Source of the DNA: Kineococcus sp. TRM81007
Lineage (GTDB): Bacteria > Actinomycetota > Actinomycetes > Actinomycetales > Kineococcaceae
Assembly: GCF_022669155.1 (NCBI RefSeq)
Contig: NZ_JALBVB010000016.1
Location: 27,622-91,621, forward strand
Direction: 5' to 3'
DNA: 64,000 bases
Shown: positions 1 to 7,031 of the stretch, one piece after another
How positions within the stretch are numbered: the stretch's first letter is position 1
How the letters are laid out: each line of letters starts with the position of its first letter
Translations under genes and position numbers: made by a program
The notes under the pieces: generated by a model
Told to the model about the DNA's origin: nothing
What the model saw: only the letters and a program-made list of their open reading frames with translations
Databases searched by the model: none

Positions 1-189
1 GTCAAGGGCCTCGAGTTCGACCGGGTCGTCGTGCTCGAACCCGCCGACGTCGTCGCCGGCGAACCCGACGAGCGCACCGGCCTGCGCCGGCTGTACGTGG
101 CGCTCACCCGCGCCGTCTCCGCGCTCGCCGTCGTGCACGCCCTGCCCCTGCCCGCGCAGCTGCGCCGCGCCGTAGGCTCGCCGGCATGA
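1..189 (+). CDS. HelD-like superfamily 1 helicase/ATPase, C-terminal end (partial)
   Basis: This is the last 62 codons of a gene that starts before the window. The visible part begins with VKGLEFDRVVV, which matches helicase motif V of UvrD/Rep-type superfamily 1 proteins. It ends with RRLYVALTRAVSALAVVHA, motif VI with its arginine finger. The short tail after motif VI resembles actinobacterial HelD proteins, which release stalled RNA polymerase, more than UvrD, which usually continues further. The assignment to HelD is inference because the N-terminus is missing. Its TGA stop overlaps the ATG of the downstream rhodanese gene, so the two are probably co-translated. Confidence 0.6.
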   Translation, partial: VKGLEFDRVVVLEPADVVAGEPDERTGLRRLYVALTRAVSALAVVHALPLPAQLRRAVGSPA

Positions 190-509
190 GCGAGGTCCCC
201 TCCGTCACCGCCGCCGACGTCCCCGCCGACGCCACGATCCTCGACGTCCGCGAGGACGACGAGTGGGTCGCCGGGCACGCCGACGGCGCCCTGCACATCC
301 CCATGGGCGAGGTGCCGCAGCGCCTCGGCGAGCTGCCCGAGGGCGAGCTGCACGTCGTGTGCCGCGCCGGCGGCCGCTCCCTCCGGGTGGCGCAGTGGCT
401 CTCCCAGAACGGCTACGAGGTGGTCAACGTCGACGGCGGCATGGGCGCGTGGGCGGACGCCGGCCGCCCCATGGTCTCCGAGTCGGGGGGCGAGCCCTTC
501 GTGCGCTGA
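186..509 (+). CDS. Rhodanese-like sulfurtransferase domain protein
   Basis: A 107-residue single-domain rhodanese, probably cytoplasmic because no signal peptide or membrane segment is visible. The fold signature is clear: ILDVREDDEW near residues 18-27, GALHIPMGE near 34-42, and the active-site loop CRAGGRS starting at Cys59, followed by NVDGGMGAW. Cys59 would carry the persulfide. Proteins of this size commonly move sulfur or act in redox housekeeping, but the partner is unknown. The ATG overlaps the stop of the HelD-like gene, so they form a transcription unit. Confidence 0.9.
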   Translation: MSEVPSVTAADVPADATILDVREDDEWVAGHADGALHIPMGEVPQRLGELPEGELHVVCRAGGRSLRVAQWLSQNGYEVVNVDGGMGAWADAGRPMVSESGGEPFVR

Positions 510-713
510 TCCTCGCGGGGGCGGGGTTCTCCCGGTCGGGTTCTCGGCCGGGTGGCGGGGTGCCCCGACGTCCGGAGCTCGCGCCCACGTCGTGACGTGA
601 CGCGCGCTGGGACGGCGGCGCGAGCGGAGAGCCGGCCGCAGCACCACCGACGGCCCACCAGGGCGACCACCGCGCAGTCGACCGGACCACCGGGGCGCAC
701 GGCCGGGAGACGC

Positions 714-1661
714 TCAGGACACCTTCGCCGCGCGACCGGCGTACCCCTCCACGGTGAGCATCGGGGGCCGTTCGCTGACGTCCAGCACGTGCGTGACGGG
801 GGCGTAGTGCCCGTACCCGTCCCGGGCGAACTGGGTGATCGCCGGGCGGTCGCCGGTGGCGCCCAGGGCGCGCTCGTGCACGACGTGGGAGATCTGCGCG
901 GCCATCCGCCCCAGCGCGGCGGTGTCCTGGTGGCTGTGCCTGCGGCGGCCCAGGTCGACCTGGGCGATGGCCCCGAGGCCGCGCAGGCGCAGCGCGTCGA
1001 TGAGCATCGCGATCTCCACGCCGTACCCGCCGCCGAACGGCACCGCCTCCAGCAGCCGGCGCCGGCCCGCGTACTCCCCGGCCAGCGGCTGCACCACCCC
1101 GGTCAGCTCGGGGAAGTACCGGGCCAGCAGCGGGCGGGCGACCAGCTCGGTGACGCGGCCGCCGGAGGAGTCGCCGGACCCCTGCAGGGGCCGGTCGTAG
1201 CAGCCCTTGACGAGCTCGACGGACGGGTCGGCCAGCAGCGGCCCCAGCAGGCCGGTGACGAGCTGCGGCTGCGGGTCCACCAGGTCGGCGTCGACGAACA
1301 CGACGACGTCGCCGGAGGTCACGGCGAGCGACTTCCACAGCACCTCGCCCTTGCCGGGGCGCGAGCCGACCTCCGGCAGCACGTCGTCGCGGTGGTGCAC
1401 GACGGCGCCGGCAGCTTCGGCGGCCTCGGCGGTGCCGTCGGTGGAGCCGGAGTCCATGACGACGACCTCGTCGACCAGGCCGGTCTCCTCCGCCAGGCGG
1501 CGCACCATGCGCACGACCCCGCCCACGGTGGGCTCCTCGTCCAGCGCCGGCAGCACCACGCTGACGCGGGTGCGGCCCTTGTCGGCGCGCAGCCGGGACA
1601 CGGGCCAGTCCCGCGCCCGGGACGTCGACCGGTCGAACCACGCCTGCACGGGCAGCTTCAC
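714..1661 (-). CDS. gpgS: Glucosyl-3-phosphoglycerate synthase
   Basis: A 315-residue GT81-family glycosyltransferase, close to the ~324 residues of the mycobacterial enzyme. GpgS transfers glucose from an NDP-glucose donor to 3-phosphoglycerate, the first step towards glucosylglycerate and methylglucose lipopolysaccharides. Visible features are the nucleotide-binding start VVLPALDEEPTVGGVV (residues 36-50), MDSGSTDGT (69-77), the metal-binding D124-A-D126, and the acceptor-site signature PLAGEYAGRR. The GTG start is preceded by AGGAGG at good spacing. It is transcribed away from the RsbW-like gene; about 200 bases separate it from the convergent rhodanese gene, with no feature I can name. 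Confidence 0.9.
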   Translation of the reverse strand: MKLPVQAWFDRSTSRARDWPVSRLRADKGRTRVSVVLPALDEEPTVGGVVRMVRRLAEETGLVDEVVVMDSGSTDGTAEAAEAAGAVVHHRDDVLPEVGSRPGKGEVLWKSLAVTSGDVVVFVDADLVDPQPQLVTGLLGPLLADPSVELVKGCYDRPLQGSGDSSGGRVTELVARPLLARYFPELTGVVQPLAGEYAGRRRLLEAVPFGGGYGVEIAMLIDALRLRGLGAIAQVDLGRRRHSHQDTAALGRMAAQISHVVHERALGATGDRPAITQFARDGYGHYAPVTHVLDVSERPPMLTVEGYAGRAAKVS

Positions 1662-1832
1662 GCGTCACCTCCTGGTCGGGGCGTGCTCGATCACCGTCGC
1701 ACGCCGCGGGGCGGCCGTGACAGGTGCGCGGGCCGGAGTTCACACGCGCGCAACACGGCACGGTCCCGGCGGGTCGCTGCTGGGCCGGGAGGGTGATCGG
1801 GAGCACCCTGGAGGGGGAACCGCGGCGGCGCA

Positions 1833-1859
1833 GGTTTGGTCGCCGGGCGGCTCGGGTAC
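1833..1859 (+). promoter_or_regulatory. Sigma-B/SigH-type promoter candidate
   Basis: GGTTT at 1833-1837 and GGGTAC at 1854-1859 are separated by 16 bases. This resembles the GTTT-N13-17-GGGTAT pattern known for actinobacterial general-stress sigma factors. It lies 39 bases upstream of the start of an RsbW-like anti-sigma-type gene, which is where autoregulation by such a sigma factor would place it. The match is by eye and no transcription start is known. Confidence 0.45.
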
Positions 1860-1898
1860 CTACGGTGCCGTCAGGTGGCGGCTGGGTCAGGAGGACGG

Positions 1899-2348
1899 AT
1901 GCCGACGGGTGTTGGCCCGGTGCCGGCGACGCACTGGTCGTCGTTCGAGCACGACGCGGCGTCTGTCCCCAGGGCCAGGCGCGCCGTCCGCTGCGTGCTG
2001 GACGGGGCGGGTCTCGACGCGGAGGCCACGGCGGAGATCGAGATCGTCGTCTCGGAGATCGTGGGCAACTCGGTGCGCCACGCGCGCCCGCTGGGCGACG
2101 GCGGCATCCACGTGCGGTGCCTGATCACGTGCGACGACGGTGCGCACGTGGAGATCGCCGTGACCGACGGCGGCGCACCCGGGCGGGTGGTGAGCGCCCG
2201 CTCGGTGGACGACGGGTCGACCTCCGGGCGGGGCCTGCGCATCGTGGAGGGCCTGGCCGACGAGTGGGGGGTCGTGGAGAACCTCGACGACTTCAGCCGC
2301 ACGGTGTGGGCGTCGTTCGGCGGGCCCACCCGTCTGCACCCGCACTGA
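1899..2348 (+). CDS. RsbW-like ATP-binding protein (anti-sigma factor/serine kinase type)
   Basis: A 149-residue stand-alone GHKL ATPase domain. The N box EIVGNSVRHA (residues 53-62) supplies the metal-binding Asn. DGGAPG (90-95) is the G1 loop, and TSGRGLRIV (108-116) the G2 loop. Proteins of this class bind a sigma factor or phosphorylate an anti-sigma antagonist, and are opposed by PP2C phosphatases. A GAF/PP2C phosphatase gene follows directly, which fits a partner-switching module. I placed the start at the ATG with GGAGG six bases upstream rather than at an in-frame GTG 63 bases earlier, because the earlier start would overlap the likely promoter. The sigma-factor partner is not in the window. 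Confidence 0.8.
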   Translation: MPTGVGPVPATHWSSFEHDAASVPRARRAVRCVLDGAGLDAEATAEIEIVVSEIVGNSVRHARPLGDGGIHVRCLITCDDGAHVEIAVTDGGAPGRVVSARSVDDGSTSGRGLRIVEGLADEWGVVENLDDFSRTVWASFGGPTRLHPH

Positions 2349-2453
2349 GCACCCCACCCGGCCGGTCACGGAACGGCAGACGCTGATCGCTCAGCGCGAT
2401 AAACTGGGCGGCGGAGCTGGAGACGACCGGCGCTGCTGACCGGGGGAGGGCGA

Positions 2454-4700
2454 GTGGACCGCTCTCCGGTCACCGCTGTCGACGCCCCCCCGCACCGCCC
2501 CCACCTCGACGTCGCGGACCTGCGGCTGCTGGAGCGCACGACCACCCGCCTCGCCGCCGCGCTCACCGTGCGCGACGCGGTCGACGCCGTCCTGGCCACC
2601 GTGCGGGAGGCGCTGGACGCCTCCACCTGCGGCGTCTTCCTCCTCGACGACGACGGCACCGCCCTCGTGCCCGCCGGTGGCGACCTCGCCGGCCCCCGCC
2701 CGGCGGGGCGAGCCCCCCACCTGCCGCTGACCGCCTCCGCCCCCAGCGCGCAGGCCGCCCGCACCCGCGCCCCGGTGCTGCTGCGCTCACCCGGCGAGCT
2801 CGCCGCCCGCTTCGACGACCCCCTCAACGAGCGCCTCGTCGCCGCCGGGGAACGGTCCTGGGCGGTGCTGCCGATGCTCACCGAGGCGGGGCTGATCGGC
2901 GTCCTGCGGGTGGGCCTGCCCCGGGAGGGCTCCCTGGACGAGGTGCAGCAGCTGCTGGCCGCCACCCTCGCCGGGCAGTGCGCCTGCGCCGTGGAGCGGG
3001 CGCGCCTGTTCGACGCCGCCCGCGACGCCGCCCGCGACGCCCGGCGCGCCGAGCAGCGCTACCGCACCCTCGCCGAGGCCGGGCGCCTCGACGTGTTCAC
3101 CGCCGCCCCCGGGCGCGGCCTCACCAGCGACCTGCCCGGCTGGCGGGCCCTCACCGGCCGCGACGGCGACCTCCTCGGCGGCGGCTGGACCGCGGACGTG
3201 CACCCGGCGGACCTGCCGGGCCTGCTCACCGAGGCCGCCACCGCCGTGCGCGCGGGCCGCGCCGCCACCGCCCGCCTGCGCGTGCGCACCCCCGCCGGCT
3301 GGCGCTGGCTGGCCGTCACCGCGCAGCCGGTGCCCGTGGACCCGGACGACCCGACCGGCCCCGTCCTGGAGTGGGTCGGCGCCGTCGAGGACGTCGACGA
3401 ACGGGTCCGCGCCCGCCGGCGCACCCGCGCCCTGCAGGGCCTGACCGCGGCCCTGTCCACGGCCACCACCCGCGCCGGCGTCGTCGACGCCGCCCTGCGC
3501 GCCTGCCTGCAGCTGCCCGGCACCACCCGCGCCAGCCTGACGCTGCTCGAGGAGGAGCGCGGCCCGCGCGGCGCCGTGGCCGTGCACCGCCTGCGGCGCG
3601 ACGGCCGGCGCGAGCACCTGGTGCGCGGCGACCGCACCGCCGCCGAGCTGCTGCGCGACGTCGAGGCGTGCGCCGCCGCCGGCGGCTGGTACGTCGCCGG
3701 CACCGCCGGCGCCGCGGCCCTGCCCGCCTGGACGCGCCCGGTCTACCTGGAGGCGCTCGCCGAAGGGGACGCGGCCTGGGCCGTGCTGCCCCTGGTCACC
3801 CCGCGCCGCCACCTCGGCGGCCTCGTCATCGGGTCCAGCGAGGACTGCGGCACCTGTGCCGCCTGCGCCGGCGGCGCCGCTGTCCTCGACGACGAGGAGC
3901 GCTGCTTCCTGCTGGCCCTGGCCGGGCAGGTCGCCGGCGCCCTGGACCGGGTGGAGCTGCTGGAGCGCGAGCGCGGCACCGCCCGCGTGCTGCAGGAGGC
4001 CCTCAAGCCCGGCCCCCTGGTGCGCGTGCCGTGGCTGCTCGCCCACCGGTCCACCTCGACCAGCGCCGGCGTGGACGTCGGCGGGGACTGGGCCGAGCTC
4101 GTCGCCGTCGGGGGCGACCGCGTCGCCGTGGTCCTCGGCGACGTCATGGGCAGGGGGGCGCGGGCCGCGACCGTCATGGGTGAGGTGCGCGCGCAGGTGC
4201 GGGCCCTGGCCCTCGTGGACCCGCACCCGGCCGCCGTGCTGCGCGGGCTGGACGCGTGCGCGGCCGCCACCGGTGCGGACGACCTCGTGACCCTGGCCTA
4301 CGTGCTGCTCTCGCGCGACGGCACCGCGCTCGCCGCCTCCGCCGGGCACCCCCCGCCGCTGCTGCTCGCCGGCGGCACCGCCCGCTACCTGGACGTGCCG
4401 GCCGGGCCACCCGTGGGGGCGTTGCTGGACGGCGCCGGGGCGCGGGCCCGCGACGGCGTGCTGGAGCTGCGGCTGGGACCGGGGGAGGAGCTGGTGCTGT
4501 TCTCCGACGGCCTGGTGGAGACGCGCGACCGCCCCCTGGACGAGGGGATGGCCGCGGCCCGGCAGCAGGTCGCCGGCTGCGGCGGCGCGCCCCTCGCCGA
4601 GCTCGTCGACGACCTGGTGCGCGCCCTGACGAGCGGAGAGCCCGGCGACGACGACCTGACCGTCCTCGCGGTGCGCCGCACCGGCGCCGGCGTGCTCTAG
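2454..4700 (+). CDS. GAF-PAS-GAF-PP2C (SpoIIE/RsbU-type) serine phosphatase
   Basis: A 748-residue cytoplasmic sensor phosphatase. Approximate layout: GAF 15-180, PAS-like 195-315, second GAF 325-505, SpoIIE-type PP2C 535-742. Catalytic metal-site motifs are visible: VDVGGDWAEL, VLGDVMGRG, ASAGHPPPLL, LVLFSDGLVE and GDDDLTVLAV. Such enzymes dephosphorylate an anti-sigma antagonist and so release a sigma factor. The RsbW-like gene just upstream is the natural counterpart. The second GAF domain carries an unusual cysteine cluster, CGTCAAC, between residues 465 and 475; its role is unknown. A 16-base inverted repeat (2381-2396) lies upstream. The GTG start has a strong GGGGGAGGG ribosome binding site. 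Confidence 0.85.
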   Translation: MDRSPVTAVDAPPHRPHLDVADLRLLERTTTRLAAALTVRDAVDAVLATVREALDASTCGVFLLDDDGTALVPAGGDLAGPRPAGRAPHLPLTASAPSAQAARTRAPVLLRSPGELAARFDDPLNERLVAAGERSWAVLPMLTEAGLIGVLRVGLPREGSLDEVQQLLAATLAGQCACAVERARLFDAARDAARDARRAEQRYRTLAEAGRLDVFTAAPGRGLTSDLPGWRALTGRDGDLLGGGWTADVHPADLPGLLTEAATAVRAGRAATARLRVRTPAGWRWLAVTAQPVPVDPDDPTGPVLEWVGAVEDVDERVRARRRTRALQGLTAALSTATTRAGVVDAALRACLQLPGTTRASLTLLEEERGPRGAVAVHRLRRDGRREHLVRGDRTAAELLRDVEACAAAGGWYVAGTAGAAALPAWTRPVYLEALAEGDAAWAVLPLVTPRRHLGGLVIGSSEDCGTCAACAGGAAVLDDEERCFLLALAGQVAGALDRVELLERERGTARVLQEALKPGPLVRVPWLLAHRSTSTSAGVDVGGDWAELVAVGGDRVAVVLGDVMGRGARAATVMGEVRAQVRALALVDPHPAAVLRGLDACAAATGADDLVTLAYVLLSRDGTALAASAGHPPPLLLAGGTARYLDVPAGPPVGALLDGAGARARDGVLELRLGPGEELVLFSDGLVETRDRPLDEGMAAARQQVAGCGGAPLAELVDDLVRALTSGEPGDDDLTVLAVRRTGAGVL

Positions 4701-4710
4701 CCTCGCCAGC

Positions 4711-5505
4711 GTGCCGCCGTCGCAGCCGTCCCCGACGCCGCCCGCGCAGCCGGGCCCCGCGCCGTCGCCCACCGTGGCCGTCGTGGTCCCCGCCAAGGAC
4801 GAGGCCGAGCGGATCGCCGCCACCGTGACCGCGCTGCGCGCGCTGCCCGTGACCGACCTCGTCGTCGTCGTCGACGACGGCTCCTCCGACGGCACCGCCC
4901 GGCTGGCGCGCGAGGCCGGGGCCGTCGTCGTCGCCCACGAGCGCAACCGCGGCAAGGCCGCGGCGATGACCACCGGTGCCCGTGCCGTCGCCGCCCACGA
5001 GGCCGCGAACCCGCGGCCCGGCACCGGCCCGCGGCCGCTGCTGTTCGTCGACGCGGACCTGGCGGAGACCGCGGCGGCCACCGCGCCGCTGACGGTGCCG
5101 GTCCTGGCCGGTGAGGCGGACATGACGATCGCGGTCCTGCCGCAGCAGGCCACCGCCGGCGGCGGGCGCGGCCTCGTCGTGGGGCTGGCGCGCCGCGGCA
5201 CGCTGGCGGCCGCCGGCTGGTCGCCGCAGCAGCCGCTGTCGGGGATGCGCTGCCTGACCCGTGCGGCGTTCGAGGCGGCCCAGCCGCTGGCGCGCGGGTG
5301 GGGCGTGGAGACGGCCCTGACGATCGACCTGCTGCGCGCGGGCCTGCGGGTGGTGGAGGTGCCGTGCGAGCTGCACCACCGGGTCACCGGCACCGACCTG
5401 CGCGCGCAGCTGCACCGCGCGGCGCAGTACCGGGACGTGGCGCGGGCCCTGCTGCGCCGGGGCGCGGCCGGTGCGCTGCTGCCCGCCCGCCGCTCCGGTG
5501 CCTGA
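4711..5505 (+). CDS. GT2-family glycosyltransferase
   Basis: A 264-residue GT-A fold transferase with a proline-rich N-terminus of about 20 residues. The core shows VVVPAKDEAERI, VVVDDGSSDGT and FVDADL, the last carrying the metal-binding Asp pair. The organisation resembles prenyl-phosphate and GpgS-like transferases, but donor and acceptor cannot be read from the sequence. It has no transmembrane segments. The GTG start lies ten bases after the phosphatase stop. Its own stop overlaps the start of the MptB-like gene by eight bases, which suggests the two are made together and act on the same membrane-linked glycan. Confidence 0.75.
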   Translation: MPPSQPSPTPPAQPGPAPSPTVAVVVPAKDEAERIAATVTALRALPVTDLVVVVDDGSSDGTARLAREAGAVVVAHERNRGKAAAMTTGARAVAAHEAANPRPGTGPRPLLFVDADLAETAAATAPLTVPVLAGEADMTIAVLPQQATAGGGRGLVVGLARRGTLAAAGWSPQQPLSGMRCLTRAAFEAAQPLARGWGVETALTIDLLRAGLRVVEVPCELHHRVTGTDLRAQLHRAAQYRDVARALLRRGAAGALLPARRSGA

Positions 5506-7012
5506 GGCGCCCCGGCGCCCGTCCGCCGCCGCGGTGGCCGGGGTGTCGTGCCTGCCCGCCGCGGCGGGCGGTGCCACGGCGCTCGCCCTGCTGTGCTGGC
5601 TGGCCGTGGCCGTGGCCGGGCCCTCGGCGGCGGTGCCCGGGCTGGGGCCCGGCGTGCTGCCGGTGGACCTGGGGCTGCGGCCGTCGTCCGCGCTGGTCAG
5701 CGCCCTGCTGGCGGTCTCGGTGCTCGCCGGTGGCGTCGCGGTGCTCACAGGCCTGACCGCCGTGGCGCGGGGGTGGCGGCCGCGGCGCCTGCTGCTGCTG
5801 GCGGCCACCGGCGCCGTCGCGACGGCCCTGGTGCCGCCGGTGGGTTCGGCCGACCACCTCAGCTACGCCGCGTACGGGCGCATCGCGGCGCTGGGCGCCG
5901 ACCCGTACGCCGAGCCGCCGGACGCCTTCGCGGGCGGCGCGGACCCGGTCGCCTCGGCGGTGCGCGACCCGTGGCGCTCCACGACGTCGGTGTACGGGCC
6001 GGTGGGCACGGCCGTGCACGCCCTGACGTCCCTGGTGGGCGGGGAGTCGGTGCGCGCCACCGTGTGGTGCTGGCAGCTGGTGCTGCTGGTGGCGTGGGCG
6101 GCGGTGGCCGCCGGCCTGCACGTCGCGCTGCGCGGGCAGCCGGCGCTGCGGGCGCGCGCGCACGTGCTGTGGACGGCGAACCCGCTGCTGCTGACCGTCG
6201 GCCTGGGCGGTGCGCACGCGGACGTGCTGGCGGGTGCGGGGGCGGTGGGCGTGCTGCTGCTGGCGCCGCGGTACCCGTTCGCGGCGGGCGCGGCGCTGGC
6301 CGTGGCGGTCGGCACGAAGCTGCCGTACGGGGCGGTGGGCGCCGGGGTGCTGGTGGCGTGGTGGGCCGCGCGCCGCACCGGCGGCCCGGGCACGGGCTGG
6401 CTGCTGCGGGGGCTGACCGGTGCGCTGGTGCTGCTGGTGCCCGCCCACCTGTGGGCGGGCGCGCACGCCTACGACCAGGCCCGCACCGCCAGCCGGTACG
6501 TGTCGCTGGCGACCGTGTGGCGGCCGCTGGTGGACGCCGGCGTGCCGCGCTCGGTGCTGCTGCCGGGCACGCTGGCGCTCATGGCGGTGGTGGCGGTGCT
6601 GTGGTGGCCGCTGCTGGTGGGGCGGGCCCGGTCGCTGCCGTTCAGCCCCGGTCGCTGGCGCCGGTGCGCGGCGGGCGTGACCGCCGTGCTGGCGCTGGGC
6701 TACCTGCTGGCCGCGCCGTACGAGCTGCCCTGGTACGACCTGCTGCTGTGGGGGCCGCTGGCGCTGGCGGCCGCCGCGCCCGCCGGGGTGGCCGGCGGGT
6801 GGCTGGAGCGCGTGGTGGCGGTGCGGCTGACGCTGCTGGCGCTGGCGTACGTGCCGGGGCTGGTGGACGGCATGTCCCCGGCCGTGGAGGCGGTGACGCT
6901 GGGGTACCGGCGCGAGGTGGGCCCGTGGGTGGCGTGGTCGGCGCTGCTGACGGCGCTGGCGCTGGGAGTGGCGCTGCGGCGGTGGGCCGCGGCCGGTGCG
7001 CGCGCGGCGTGA
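5498..7012 (+). CDS. Polyprenol-phosphomannose-dependent alpha-1,6-mannosyltransferase-like membrane protein (MptA/MptB type)
   Basis: A roughly 504-residue protein with about a dozen hydrophobic segments. The signature of GT-C mannosyltransferases of the MptA/MptB kind is visible: SADHLSYAAYGRIAALGADPY, with the acidic-His loop after the second membrane segment, then STTSVYGPVGT. In related actinomycetes these enzymes extend the mannan core of lipomannan using polyprenol-phosphate-mannose outside the membrane. I chose the GTG at 5498 because it overlaps the stop of the preceding glycosyltransferase by eight bases; an in-frame GTG 27 bases earlier is possible. Which linkage it makes is inference. 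Confidence 0.75.
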   Translation: MPEAPRRPSAAAVAGVSCLPAAAGGATALALLCWLAVAVAGPSAAVPGLGPGVLPVDLGLRPSSALVSALLAVSVLAGGVAVLTGLTAVARGWRPRRLLLLAATGAVATALVPPVGSADHLSYAAYGRIAALGADPYAEPPDAFAGGADPVASAVRDPWRSTTSVYGPVGTAVHALTSLVGGESVRATVWCWQLVLLVAWAAVAAGLHVALRGQPALRARAHVLWTANPLLLTVGLGGAHADVLAGAGAVGVLLLAPRYPFAAGAALAVAVGTKLPYGAVGAGVLVAWWAARRTGGPGTGWLLRGLTGALVLLVPAHLWAGAHAYDQARTASRYVSLATVWRPLVDAGVPRSVLLPGTLALMAVVAVLWWPLLVGRARSLPFSPGRWRRCAAGVTAVLALGYLLAAPYELPWYDLLLWGPLALAAAAPAGVAGGWLERVVAVRLTLLALAYVPGLVDGMSPAVEAVTLGYRREVGPWVAWSALLTALALGVALRRWAAAGARAA

Positions 7013-7031
7013 GCCGGCCCCGGGTGCGACG

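Noticed and set aside
424..1806. Long open frame on the minus strand overlapping gpgS and its flanks
   Set aside because: It is Arg/Gly/Pro-rich without domain features and runs over clear gpgS coding sequence; long shadow frames are normal at this GC content.
2787..5393. 868-codon minus-strand frame opposite the phosphatase and glycosyltransferase
   Set aside because: Composition is that of an antisense shadow (runs of Gly, Ala, Gln, His) and it crosses two well-supported genes.
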